Positions 20,311 through 29,836 of a stretch of 64,000 nucleotides of DNA are shown here, piece by piece (the first letter of the stretch is position 1; each line of letters opens with the position of its first letter). Where the stretch lies: the NCBI GenBank assembly GCA_965658745.1, contig CBFHTK010000003.1, positions 1 through 64,000 of the forward strand, written 5' to 3'. The notes beneath the pieces are model-generated. The model saw nothing but the letters and a program-made list of their open reading frames with translations, made no database searches and was not told the origin of the DNA. Source of the stretch: JAHDFB01 sp965658745. Lineage in GTDB: Bacteria; Bacteroidota; Bacteroidia; Chitinophagales; Saprospiraceae. Position numbers and translations under genes: made by a program.

Positions 20311-20344
20311 TTTGATGCGTAACGTACATAAAGCATTAAATTTG
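20311..20344 (+). promoter_or_regulatory. Complete Bacteroidota promoter for icmF
   Basis: TTTG at 20311-20314 (-33) and TAAATTTG at 20337-20344 (-7) are separated by 22 bases, within the known spacing. The icmF ATG lies 19 bases after the -7 box, so the leader is very short. Confidence 0.7.
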
Positions 20345-20363
20345 CAGACAAACCTAAATCAAT

Positions 20364-23300
20364 ATGCAAGAAGTCCAACCTTACCAAGCTTCTAATAAAA
20401 TCCGTGTAGTAACAGCCGCTGCTCTATTTGATGGACATGACGCCGCAATAAATATTATGCGACGAATCATGCAACGTTCAGGTGCAGAAATTATCCACCT
20501 TGGACATAATCGATCTGCTCAAGAGATAGTTGATACAGCAATTCAAGAGGATGCTCAAGGAATCGCAATAACATCTTATCAAGGAGGACATATGGAATAC
20601 TTCAAGTATATCCATGATTTACTGAAAGAAAGAGGTTGCGGTCATATAAGAATATTTGGTGGTGGTGGTGGAACCATTCTTCCAACAGAAATCAGTGAAT
20701 TACACGAATACGGCATCTCACGCATCTATTCTCCTGACGATGGAAGAGCAATGGGCTTACAAGGAATGATAAACGACCTTTTGGAAAAGTGCGATTATCC
20801 TTTGGGAGAAAATCTTAATGGAGAAGTAAAAAAACATAAAGAAGGCTCTTTCAGCTCAGTTGCACGCATGATTACAGCCATTGAAAATTATCCAGAGGAA
20901 AACGAGGAAGTACTCGCTCAGATACAAAAAGACGCTGCTCAAATTACAACTCCAGTATTAGGTATTACTGGTACTGGTGGAGCTGGAAAATCTTCTTTAG
21001 TAGATGAGTTAATTAGAAGATTTATCATTGACTACCCACAAAAGACAATCGGTATCATATCTGTTGATCCATCGAAGCGAAAAACTGGAGGCGCTCTTTT
21101 AGGTGATCGAATCAGAATGAATTCTATAAAGGCTGATCAAGTATATATGCGTTCTTTAGCAACGCGTCAATCAAATCTAGCTTTATCTAAACATATTCAA
21201 GGAGCCGTTGATATCCTAAAAACTTCGGGATTTGACTTCATTATTTTGGAAACATCCGGAATCGGTCAATCAGACACTGAAATTGTCGATCACTCGGATA
21301 TGTCTTTATATGTAATGACACCTGAATACGGTGCTGCGACTCAGCTCGAGAAGATAGATATGCTAGACTTTGCTGACGTAATTGCTATCAATAAGTTTGA
21401 CAAACGTGGAGCTCTTGATGCCCTTAGAGATGTTAAAAAACAGTACAAAAGGAATCATAATATTTGGGATATAAAAGATGAGGACATTCCAGTTTACGGA
21501 ACAATAGCAAGTCAGTTCAATGATCCTGGCGTAAATGCATTATTCCTATCGATCATCGCTAGCATGAACGAAAAACTAGGAACAGACTTCGATCTTCATA
21601 GCAAATGGATTGCTGGAGAAAGCGAAAAGATCTACATCATCCCACCAGCTAGAGTGCGATATCTATCTGAGATCTCGGAAAGAATACGTTCATATAATGA
21701 TCACCTTGAGCAACAAGCAAAATTAGCCTCTGATCTGTATGCGCTGAATAAATCTGCTGAGGTTTTAGAAGCAAGTGGCTCTACTGAAACTGCTGATAGC
21801 CTTAAGTCACTGTATGAAGAAAAGTACAAGTATTTAGATGGGGCTGTGGCCCAAAATCTCGAAAAATGGGATAATGAAATAAAAGCTTATCAGGCAGACG
21901 AATTCGTTTATCAGGTCCGAAATAAAGACATCAAGGTAGAAACTCACACCAAGTCTTTATCGCACACTTCTATTCCTAAAATAGCGACTCCTACTTTTCA
22001 TGACTGGGGGGACATAGTAAGATGGCAAGGGCAAGAGAACTTTCCGGGTAAGTTCCCTTATACTGCAGGTGTATTTCCTTTCAAAAGAAAAGGTGAAGAC
22101 CCTACTCGTATGTTTGCAGGTGAAGGCGGACCAGAAAGAACAAATAAACGCTTCCATTACTTATCACTAGGAACACCTGCAAATCGATTAAGCACCGCAT
22201 TTGATTCAGTTACGCTTTACGGAGAAGATCCCGATCGCCGTCCTGACATCTATGGAAAAATAGGTAATTCAGGTGTGAGTGTTTGCTCGCTTGACGACGC
22301 AAAAAGGCTATACTCAGGTTTTGATTTATGTAATCCAAAGACCTCGGTTTCAATGACGATTAATGGGCCAGCTTCTATTATCTGTGCATATTTTATGAAT
22401 GCTGCTATAGATCAGCAATGTGAAATGTACATCCGAGAGCATGGAATGGAAGATAAAGTAGAAGCCAAAAAGAAAGAACTCTATGATGACAGGGGACTAC
22501 CTCGTCCAACCTATCGCGCAGCTATTCCAGAAGGAAACAATGGCTTAGGTCTGATGCTACTTGGTGTAACAGGTGACCAAATTCTAAAACCTGAAGTATA
22601 TGCAAAAATAAAAGCACATGCATTATCACAAGTAAGAGGAACCGTACAGGCTGATATTTTGAAAGAAGATCAAGCACAGAACACTTGTATTTTCTCTACA
22701 GAGTTCTCTCTAAAACTGATGGGAGACGTTCAAGAGTACTTCATTCATCAATCTGTACGTAACTTCTATTCAGTTTCAATCTCAGGCTACCACATTGCTG
22801 AAGCAGGAGCAAATCCAATTACGCAGCTAGCATTTACGCTTGCAAATGGATTTACTTTTGTAGAGTATTATCTAGCAAGAGGTATGGATATCAATGCATT
22901 TGCTCCCAATCTATCATTCTTCTTTTCGAATGGTATTGATCCTGAATATGCCGTAATTGGACGAGTTGCTCGTAAAATTTGGGCGAAAGCCCTAAAAGAA
23001 AAATATCAGGCCAACGACCGATCTCAAAAACTTAAATACCATATTCAGACAAGCGGAAGGTCACTGCATGCACAGGAAATATCATTCAACGATATACGTA
23101 CGACGCTTCAGGCACTTTACGCAATATATGACAACTGTAATTCCTTACATACTAATGCGTATGATGAGGCGATCACAACTCCTACCGAGGAAAGTGTTCG
23201 TCGAGCAGTAGCGATTCAAATGATCATCAATCATGAGCTAGGACTAGCTAAGAATGAAAATCCGCTTCAGGGTTCTTTCATTATAGAGAAACTAACCGAT

Positions 23301-23735
23301 CTCGTTGAAGAAGCTGTTTTAATTGAATTTGATCGAATAACCGAAAGAGGCGGAGTGCTAGGAGCTATGGAAAGTATGTATCAACGTGGGAAAATTCAAG
23401 ATGAAAGCTTGTACTACGAAACTCTGAAACACACTGGCGAATTCCCAATCATAGGTGTCAATACTTTCCTAAGTAAGGATGGTTCTCCTACCGTATTGCC
23501 AAAAGAAGTGATACGAGCTGAGACTTCAGAGAAAGAATCTCAGATCAAATCAAAAAATGAGCTTCAAGCTGCATTTGAAGAAAAACGGGCAGAGATGAGA
23601 ACGCAGATACAAGAGGCAGCAGTCTCTCATGAAAATATATTTATGCATCTGATGGAGGCAACAAAAGTATGTAGCTTAGGAGAGTTAACGCATGCGATGT
23701 ATGAAGTTGGAGGTCAATATAGAAGAAACATGTAA
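20364..23735 (+). CDS. icmF: Fused isobutyryl-CoA mutase (B12 domain, G-protein chaperone, mutase)
   Basis: Adenosylcobalamin-dependent acyl-CoA mutase with its G-protein chaperone in one 1123-aa chain. The N-terminal B12 domain has the cobalt-ligand motif FDGHDAA (His25). The MeaB-like GTPase has P-loop GTGGAGKSS at 203-211 and NKFDKRG. The C-terminal mutase barrel has PYTAGVFPFKR (FPFKR at 571-575), GEDPTRMFAGEGGPERTN and SMTINGPA. This FPFKR context matches IcmF rather than methylmalonyl-CoA mutase, whose equivalent stretch contains a Tyr-Thr motif. It interconverts isobutyryl- and n-butyryl-CoA (possibly isovaleryl/pivalyl-CoA), linking valine breakdown to beta-oxidation. The next gene starts 3 bases downstream. 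Confidence 0.93.
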   Translation: MQEVQPYQASNKIRVVTAAALFDGHDAAINIMRRIMQRSGAEIIHLGHNRSAQEIVDTAIQEDAQGIAITSYQGGHMEYFKYIHDLLKERGCGHIRIFGGGGGTILPTEISELHEYGISRIYSPDDGRAMGLQGMINDLLEKCDYPLGENLNGEVKKHKEGSFSSVARMITAIENYPEENEEVLAQIQKDAAQITTPVLGITGTGGAGKSSLVDELIRRFIIDYPQKTIGIISVDPSKRKTGGALLGDRIRMNSIKADQVYMRSLATRQSNLALSKHIQGAVDILKTSGFDFIILETSGIGQSDTEIVDHSDMSLYVMTPEYGAATQLEKIDMLDFADVIAINKFDKRGALDALRDVKKQYKRNHNIWDIKDEDIPVYGTIASQFNDPGVNALFLSIIASMNEKLGTDFDLHSKWIAGESEKIYIIPPARVRYLSEISERIRSYNDHLEQQAKLASDLYALNKSAEVLEASGSTETADSLKSLYEEKYKYLDGAVAQNLEKWDNEIKAYQADEFVYQVRNKDIKVETHTKSLSHTSIPKIATPTFHDWGDIVRWQGQENFPGKFPYTAGVFPFKRKGEDPTRMFAGEGGPERTNKRFHYLSLGTPANRLSTAFDSVTLYGEDPDRRPDIYGKIGNSGVSVCSLDDAKRLYSGFDLCNPKTSVSMTINGPASIICAYFMNAAIDQQCEMYIREHGMEDKVEAKKKELYDDRGLPRPTYRAAIPEGNNGLGLMLLGVTGDQILKPEVYAKIKAHALSQVRGTVQADILKEDQAQNTCIFSTEFSLKLMGDVQEYFIHQSVRNFYSVSISGYHIAEAGANPITQLAFTLANGFTFVEYYLARGMDINAFAPNLSFFFSNGIDPEYAVIGRVARKIWAKALKEKYQANDRSQKLKYHIQTSGRSLHAQEISFNDIRTTLQALYAIYDNCNSLHTNAYDEAITTPTEESVRRAVAIQMIINHELGLAKNENPLQGSFIIEKLTDLVEEAVLIEFDRITERGGVLGAMESMYQRGKIQDESLYYETLKHTGEFPIIGVNTFLSKDGSPTVLPKEVIRAETSEKESQIKSKNELQAAFEEKRAEMRTQIQEAAVSHENIFMHLMEATKVCSLGELTHAMYEVGGQYRRNM

Positions 23736-23738
23736 CAA

Positions 23739-24908
23739 ATGAAGCAATCAACAAATTTCTATAGCCTTATTCTTTTTCTTAGTGTTTTTGTACTTCTAAG
23801 TTCTTCTCGATGTGGAGTCAATACTGCGGGTACATCAAATCCATTTAAAAAGAAAGCAACCGATCTTCCATTGGAGAAGATTCAGCTACCGGAAGGTTTT
23901 GAAATCGATGTTTACGCTGAAAATGTGGTAAACGCTAGAGGTATGTCTCAAAGTCCTGATGGGACTATTTTCGTTGGCTCGAGAGGAGAAGGTACTGTAT
24001 ATGCTCTTCAAGATTTGGATGGCGACTATCATGCAGATACACTTTTCGTTATCGATACGGGTCTAGAAATGCCTGTTGGAGTTGCATACCGTAAAGGAGA
24101 CTTGTATGTCTCAGCAGTAAGTAAAATTCTAAAGTATGAAAAGGTAATTGAGCGACTAGGAAAGCAAAATGATCCAATTGTAGTTTATGATCAATATCCT
24201 GAAGAAACGCATCATGGTTGGAAATATATTGCATTTGGTCCCGATGATAAATTATATGTTCCTGTAGGTGCGCCATGTAATATCTGTGAGTCAGAAGATC
24301 CAATTTTTAATACGATTACAAGAATAAATCCGGACGGATCAGGTATGGAAATTGTAGCTAGTGGAATTAGAAATACCGTAGGTTTTGACTGGGATCCAAA
24401 AGATGGTGATTTATGGTTTACAGATAATGGTCGTGATTGGCTAGGTAATGATATGCCAGCCTGTGAATTAAATCACATGAATAAAGAAGGTGAACATTTT
24501 GGATATCCTTACTGCCACCAAGGAAATATTGCCGATCCTGAATTTGGTGAGAAGAGATCTTGCGATGAGTTTGTCGCTCCGTTTCAGAATTTAGGACCGC
24601 ACGTAGCACCACTTGGAATGGAATTCTATGAAGGATCGCAATTTCCAACTGAATACGAAAATCGAATACTAATTGCTGAACATGGAAGTTGGAATCGAGA
24701 TGATCCTCTCGGTTACCGAATAAGCACAGTACCTGTTCTTGCGGACGGAAGCTCTGGAGGCTATGAAATGTTTGCGGAAGGATGGTTACAAGATGGAAAA
24801 GCGTGGGGTCGACCTGTGGATCTTGAGCAATTGAGTGATGGTTCCATATTAGTTTCAGATGACTTTGCCGATACAATTTACAGAATTTATTACACAGGAA
24901 ATAAGTGA
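23739..24908 (+). CDS. Sorbosone/PQQ-type sugar dehydrogenase-like lipoprotein
   Basis: A 389-aa beta-propeller protein of the soluble aldose/L-sorbosone dehydrogenase group. The N-terminal segment ends in a lipobox-like LLSSSRCG, so it is probably a lipoprotein. Propeller motifs typical of the family are GLEMPVGVAYRKGDLYVS, HHGWKYIAFGPDDKLYVPVG, PDGSGMEIVASGIRNTVGFD and IAEHGSWNRD. Oxidation of a sugar or aldehyde with PQQ in the periplasm is inferred from family. It lies 3 bases after icmF and overlaps the next gene by 4, so it is in the icmF transcript, though its metabolic connection is unclear. Confidence 0.82.
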   Translation: MKQSTNFYSLILFLSVFVLLSSSRCGVNTAGTSNPFKKKATDLPLEKIQLPEGFEIDVYAENVVNARGMSQSPDGTIFVGSRGEGTVYALQDLDGDYHADTLFVIDTGLEMPVGVAYRKGDLYVSAVSKILKYEKVIERLGKQNDPIVVYDQYPEETHHGWKYIAFGPDDKLYVPVGAPCNICESEDPIFNTITRINPDGSGMEIVASGIRNTVGFDWDPKDGDLWFTDNGRDWLGNDMPACELNHMNKEGEHFGYPYCHQGNIADPEFGEKRSCDEFVAPFQNLGPHVAPLGMEFYEGSQFPTEYENRILIAEHGSWNRDDPLGYRISTVPVLADGSSGGYEMFAEGWLQDGKAWGRPVDLEQLSDGSILVSDDFADTIYRIYYTGNK

Positions 24909-25654
24909 TAGAAAACCTTCAGATAATAGACCTTTCTTTGATGGATCATCTGATGTTCCTCTTTCTTGCTGTGTTAATTCCCACAATGAGTTTACTTTCA
25001 TCTCAAGGAATGCAAGATTTTCATTTTGATAAAAAAACGAAAATCAATCTTTATTACTCAAATGGCTTCTTTCTGTGGATTCTAGCTTTAATCGTACTGA
25101 CCACTTTTAATTTTAAGGCTAGATCGTTTGAACAATTTGGTTTTTCAATGCCAGCATGGAACTGGATAGTATGGGTACTTACGCTTCTATTTATTATCCT
25201 CTACCTAGTTGAGCTGATCTCTAAGCACATATTTATCAAGCAAGAGCGAAAAATGGATTGGACCAAAAATCTCCAATTTATTCCTTCGGATTTACAAGAA
25301 TTTAAACACTACATGTTTTTGGCGATCGCAGCAGGAGTGTGCGAAGAAATCCTCTTTCGAGGTTTTCTAATTCACTACATATATTCGTTTGTTCCAGGTT
25401 CAGCCTTAGGTCTGTGGATTGCAATTATCGTACCTGCGGTAGTTTTTGCGATAGGGCACCTCTATCAAGGTAAATGGGCAGTATTGAAAATTCTTCTTGG
25501 TTCAATGATTTTGTCAACTGTATATTTGCTATCAGGTTCGTTTTTCATCGTCATGGTACTTCACCTCGGAGTTGATATCATTAGTGCCATCTATGCAAGA
25601 TTTTTGATAAATCAACTAGATCCCGATCACACAATCGAAATAGAAACAAAGTAA
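24905..25654 (+). CDS. CPBP-family intramembrane glutamic endopeptidase
   Basis: A 249-aa polytopic membrane protein of the CAAX-protease/bacteriocin-processing (CPBP, Abi) family. The catalytic motif EEILFRG is at 147-153, and a downstream conserved His is in AIGHLYQG near residue 190. About seven hydrophobic segments are visible. The GTG start overlaps the previous TGA as GTGA; an ATG at 24941 is an alternative. Family members cleave prenylated or membrane substrates or act as immunity proteins. The substrate here is unknown. Confidence 0.85.
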   Translation: MIENLQIIDLSLMDHLMFLFLAVLIPTMSLLSSQGMQDFHFDKKTKINLYYSNGFFLWILALIVLTTFNFKARSFEQFGFSMPAWNWIVWVLTLLFIILYLVELISKHIFIKQERKMDWTKNLQFIPSDLQEFKHYMFLAIAAGVCEEILFRGFLIHYIYSFVPGSALGLWIAIIVPAVVFAIGHLYQGKWAVLKILLGSMILSTVYLLSGSFFIVMVLHLGVDIISAIYARFLINQLDPDHTIEIETK

Positions 25655-25693
25655 TTAATCATACCAAACGAATAATAACAAAAACACATAAAC

Positions 25694-26461
25694 ATGACCG
25701 CACAAGCAAGTCCATATGTTCATACAGAATTATCAGAAGGATTGCAGCGAATCGAGTTTTTCCATCCTTCACATAATTCCCTTCCGGGAGATTTATTGAA
25801 AGAAATAAAAGAAGCAATCGAGCAAGCTGGAGAGAATCCAGATGTAAAACTCATTGAACTTCGTAGCGGTGGTGCTAGAACATTCTGCGCTGGTGCCTCT
25901 TTTGACGAATTGGTAGCAATAGATAATGAAGTACGAGGAAAAGAGTTCTTTATGGGATTTGCCACTGTAATTAATGCTATCAGAAAATGCCCAAAAATTG
26001 TCATTGGTCGTATTCAAGGCAAAGCTGTGGGTGGTGGTGTAGGACTAGCGAGTGCAGTTGATTACTGCGTAGCAACCAAATTTGCAAGCATTAGGTTGAG
26101 TGAACTAGCGGTAGGAATTGGTCCATTTGTAATCGGACCAGCAGTAGAAAGAAAAGTTGGTCTTTCAGCATTTAGCCAAATGTCTATTACACCTAATACT
26201 TGGCAAACAGCAGAATGGGCAAAAACAAAAGGACTATATACTGAAGTTTTTGAGAGTACTGAATCTATGGATGAATATCTAGGTACTTTTATTAAAGAAC
26301 TATTGAGTATGAATCCTGAGGCTATAAGTTTATTGAAGAAAGTATTTTGGAAGGGCACTGAAGATTGGGACAACTTACTAGAATCCAGGGCAGAAATGAG
26401 TGGGAAACTTGTACTTTCCAAGTTTTCAAAAGACTCCATAAGCAAATTTCTAAATCGATAA
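25694..26461 (+). CDS. Enoyl-CoA hydratase/isomerase family protein
   Basis: The 255-aa crotonase-fold enzyme. The oxyanion-hole loop is FCAGASFDEL (64-73), with a second loop GKAVGGGVGLA (109-119). A Glu137 in LSELAVGIGP sits where hydratases carry a catalytic acid. It hydrates or isomerises enoyl-CoA esters. Its position between icmF and branched-chain dehydrogenase E1 suggests a role in branched-chain amino-acid or acyl-CoA catabolism, such as methylglutaconyl-CoA hydratase. The exact substrate is inference. Confidence 0.85.
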   Translation: MTAQASPYVHTELSEGLQRIEFFHPSHNSLPGDLLKEIKEAIEQAGENPDVKLIELRSGGARTFCAGASFDELVAIDNEVRGKEFFMGFATVINAIRKCPKIVIGRIQGKAVGGGVGLASAVDYCVATKFASIRLSELAVGIGPFVIGPAVERKVGLSAFSQMSITPNTWQTAEWAKTKGLYTEVFESTESMDEYLGTFIKELLSMNPEAISLLKKVFWKGTEDWDNLLESRAEMSGKLVLSKFSKDSISKFLNR

Positions 26462-26556
26462 GCTAAGTCCAATTTCAGTATTCCAGAGAATACAATTTTA
26501 CTCATCGATATTTCGATAAATCTAGACCATTGTTAAAAGGAAAAAAGTAGGAAAAT

Positions 26557-28615
26557 ATGCTTTCAAAAGCAAAACTGAAACAAGCATTTACGCTCATGGC
26601 GCAAGCAAAAGCCATGACGGAATTATACGAGGAAAACTTTCAAGTTGTTTCCAAATACGTGCATGCTACCTCCCGCGGACATGAAGCTATTCAGATCGCC
26701 GTAGGAATGCAACTTTTGACGCCAAGATTTCGTAGCTCCTTATTACAGAGACGACTCGATGCTACTATCTATCGGAATGCGTCCTTTTGATCTGATGTTG
26801 CAGTTACTTGCTAAGAAATCTGATCCTTTTTCAGGAGGTAGGTCTTATTACTCCCATCCAAGTTTAAAAGATGAGGACAAACCCAAAATCCCTCATCAGT
26901 CTTCGGCTACGGGTATGCAAGCTATTCCGACTACTGGGGTTGCCATCGGTGTTCAGTATAAGGAAATACTTAATATTGACGGTGCAGATAAATTATCAAA
27001 AAAACCAGTTGTTGTTTGCTCACTTGGAGATGCTTCCGTAACGGAAGGAGAGGTAGCAGAGGCTTTTCAAATGGCTGCTCTTAAGCAGTTACCTATTTGT
27101 TTTTTGGTGCAAGATAATGAATGGGATATCTCGGCTTCAAGTGATGAAGTACGAGCTATGAATGCATACGAGTATATTCAAGGATTTCCAGGAATAGAGG
27201 CGCGCACGATCGATGGTAGCTCGTTCCAACAAGCTTTTGATACAGTAGAAGAAGTTTTTGGATTAATTCGAAAGGAGCGAAGACCCTTCCTAATTCACGC
27301 AAGCGTTCCGCTTTTGAATCATCACACTTCCGGAGTTAGGATGGAATGGTATAGAGACGATCTTGAAGAACAAAAAAAAGATGATCCATATCCGAAGCTT
27401 ATTGAGCTTCTGAAAAAGAAAAAAATCTCAGCCAAAGAAATTCTAAAAATAGAGACAGAAGCAAAGGTACTTGTGAAGAAGGATTTTGAAAAAGCTCAAT
27501 TGGAGCCTGATCCAACGCCAGAAGATCTGTTTACTCATGATTACGCACCTACGCCAGTGACAGAAGAGTCAGGTGAACGATCTCCTAAGGACGGCGAGAC
27601 AAAAGTCATGGTTGATAGTGCCTTGTTTGCTTATAAAGAATTACTTGAGAAACATCCTGAGTGCTTAATTTATGGACAAGATGTAGGACACAGATTAGGT
27701 GGAGTTTTTCGCGAAGCCGCAACGCTAGCTGGCATCTATGGAAAAGAACGTGTATTCAATACACCTATTCAAGAAGCCTTTATTGTAGGGTCTACGGTAG
27801 GCATGAGTGCTGTTGGTTTAAAGCCCGTAGTGGAAGTACAATTTGCCGACTATATATGGCCAGGACTTAATCAATTATTTACTGAAGTAGCCCGTTCTTG
27901 TTACTTAAGTAACGGAAAATATCCAGTTTCAATGATTCTGCGTGTTCCTATCGGCGCATATGGAAGTGGTGGCCCATATCATAGTTCAAGCGTTGAGAGT
28001 ATCGTTGCTAATATCCGAGGAGTAAAGATCGCTTACCCGAGTAACGGGGCTGACATGAAAGGACTTATTAAAGCTGCCTTTTTGGATCCCAATCCAGTCG
28101 TATTCTTTGAACATAAAGGCTTATACTGGAGTAAAGTCAAAGGAACTGATGCTGCGAGAAGCGTCATGCCTGCTGAGGACTATGTATTGCCATTTGGAAA
28201 GGCAGCAACAACTCTAGAGGCTTCCGCCCAAAATCAAGAAAAAGGTTCGACAATGACTGTCATTACCTATGGTATGGGTGTGCATTGGGCATTAAATGCA
28301 GCAAAAGACTTTGAAGGAAGGGTGGAAATAATTGACTTAAGAACCCTCTACCCTCTTGACGAAGAAACAGTGTTTGCTAGTGTACGATCGCATAGCAAGT
28401 GTCTTGTGGTAACCGAGGAACCAAAAAACAATAGTTTTGCGCAAGCACTTGCTGGAAGAATTAGTGAAGCGTGCTTTCAAGATCTAGATGCTCCAGTTAT
28501 GGTGGTAGGATCCGAAGAAATGCCTGCTATTCCACTAAATGAGATACTAGAAAAAACAATGATTCCTTCAATTGCAAAAGTAAAAACAGCAATGGAAGAT
28601 CTACTAGCTTACTAA
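26557..28615 (+). CDS. 2-oxoisovalerate dehydrogenase E1, alpha-beta fusion, frameshifted
   Basis: Thiamine-diphosphate E1 of the branched-chain 2-oxoacid dehydrogenase, alpha and beta parts in one chain of about 685 residues. The alpha ThDP motif is GDASVTEGEVAEAFQMA plus DNEWDIS. The beta part holds GQDVGHRLGGVFREA, NTPIQEAFIVGSTVGM and EVQFADYIWPG. The frame breaks at about 26722-26726. The first frame reads HATSRGHEAIQIAVGMQLLTP and then becomes non-conserved. From GAT at 26726 the +1 frame reads DFVAPYYRDDSMLLSIGMRP, the expected continuation. Removing one A, or restoring two bases (P-Q-D), repairs it. This is either an assembly error or an inactivating mutation. Confidence 0.85.
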
Positions 28616-28634
28616 AATTGTACCAGTTAAAAAC

Positions 28635-28674
28635 AAAAAAGCAGATACTCTTGAGAAAGAATATCTGCTTTTTT
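28635..28674. terminator. Bidirectional terminator between E1 and prohibitin-like gene
   Basis: The 13-bp perfect stem AAAAAAGCAGATA (28635-28647) pairs with TATCTGCTTTTTT (28662-28674). A/T runs serve as U-tracts in both directions between the convergent genes. Confidence 0.9.
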
Positions 28675-28703
28675 ATTGATTACTTTTAAGAATTTAACTA
28701 TTC

Positions 28704-29519
28704 TTAGTTATTAAGAATTAATGGAAGTCCACCTTCTTGGCCTCCTACAATAATCACCTTGGAATTTGGCGAATTTGCTAGCTCCAATGTGGCTTCAATT
28801 CCTTTATCTTGTAGAATTTTGTCAGTCAAACTCTGGTTCAAAATTCGGTTTGCATCCGCTTTTGCTTGCGCTTCAATCACTTTTCGCTCAGCCTCTTTTC
28901 TCTCTTTTTGAAGTCTGTATTCATACTGAAGTGACTCTTGTTCTTCTTTCAACTTGTATTCAATCGCATTCTGCAATGTCTGCGGTAATTTCACTTCTCG
29001 AATCAGTACATCATCAAGTACGAGGTGTTTTCTGGAAATCTTGCTTCTACAGATACCCAATATCTCTTCCTGAATTGCTTCTCTTTTAGTGGAATACAAT
29101 TCCTCAGGAAGATACTTACCGATCACCTCTCTCGTTGCTGATCTGATCTCAGGAATGATGATTCTATCTCTATATGCTTTACCTATTTCGTTGTGTAAGT
29201 AACCAATAGAGTCACGCTTTGGATAATATCTAAACGACAAGTCTATCTCAATGTTAAGACCGTTCTTAGAAAGTACGCTCATCTTCTCAAATGCCTCGTT
29301 TACTTTCACATCATATACATACATTTTGTTCCAAGGTGCGATTACATGGAAGCCTTGATCGTAGGTCTTTGTTGGATCAATACCATCCCCAAAACGCTTA
29401 AACAAGACACCTCTGTCACCTGGATTGATGGTCAGAAACGTTGTACTAGATAAAAGTATGAATAGGAATGCTCCTATAATTATGAAGGGTATAAATTTAG
29501 CTAAGGATTTTGAATTCAT
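28704..29519 (-). CDS. Prohibitin-like SPFH-domain protein
   Basis: A 271-aa membrane-anchored SPFH (stomatin/prohibitin/flotillin/HflK-C) protein. One N-terminal membrane helix is at about 9-29 (FIPFIIIGAFLFILLSSTTFL). The band-7 domain follows (NPGDRGVLFKRFGDGIDPTK, then QGFHVIAPW). After it comes a long charged helix rich in Glu, Arg and Ala (about 195-240: EEQESLQYEYRLQKERKEAE), typical of oligomerising prohibitins. Such proteins form ring scaffolds and can modulate FtsH. ftsH lies elsewhere in the window, so a link is only family knowledge. Confidence 0.9.
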   Translation of the reverse strand: MNSKSLAKFIPFIIIGAFLFILLSSTTFLTINPGDRGVLFKRFGDGIDPTKTYDQGFHVIAPWNKMYVYDVKVNEAFEKMSVLSKNGLNIEIDLSFRYYPKRDSIGYLHNEIGKAYRDRIIIPEIRSATREVIGKYLPEELYSTKREAIQEEILGICRSKISRKHLVLDDVLIREVKLPQTLQNAIEYKLKEEQESLQYEYRLQKERKEAERKVIEAQAKADANRILNQSLTDKILQDKGIEATLELANSPNSKVIIVGGQEGGLPLILNN

Positions 29520-29756
29520 TATCTATTTTATTGTGTTATTGGATTTATTAAATTACCTAACAGTAAGATACACATTCTATCCTACTTATACTAGATAACG
29601 GTAATCATTAAGGAATAGTTCTAGACGTACTGAATAGAATTGGTCTTTTGACATTTACCAAACACAAGGCGATTTCTACAACAGAAAGACTTGTTCAAAC
29701 ATGTAATTCCAGCGCAAGAAAACGTTATTTCTGTGCTGTGCCTCCATGCACTAGTA
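29520..29756. other. Intergenic tract with no recognised feature
   Basis: Between the prohibitin-like gene and the sucD terminator, about 237 bases. I see no ORF, RNA gene or clear repeat. The prohibitin promoter should be here, but only a weak TATCTTAC (two mismatches to TAnnTTTG) was seen. Confidence 0.4.
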
Positions 29757-29792
29757 CATAAAAAGAGCCCTTCAAAATAAATCTGAAGGGCT
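29757..29792 (-). terminator. sucD terminator
   Basis: Stem 29766-29774 (AGCCCTTCA) pairs perfectly with 29784-29792. It is followed in the minus direction by CTTTTTAT. It lies 44 bases after the sucD stop. Confidence 0.85.
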
Positions 29793-29836
29793 TTAATTCT
29801 ATATCCGAATAGCCTTAGATGTTGGGCTAAAATATT

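Noticed and set aside
21957..22157. Short antisense ORFs inside icmF and other large genes
   Set aside because: Shadows of strongly conserved coding frames, with no independent support.
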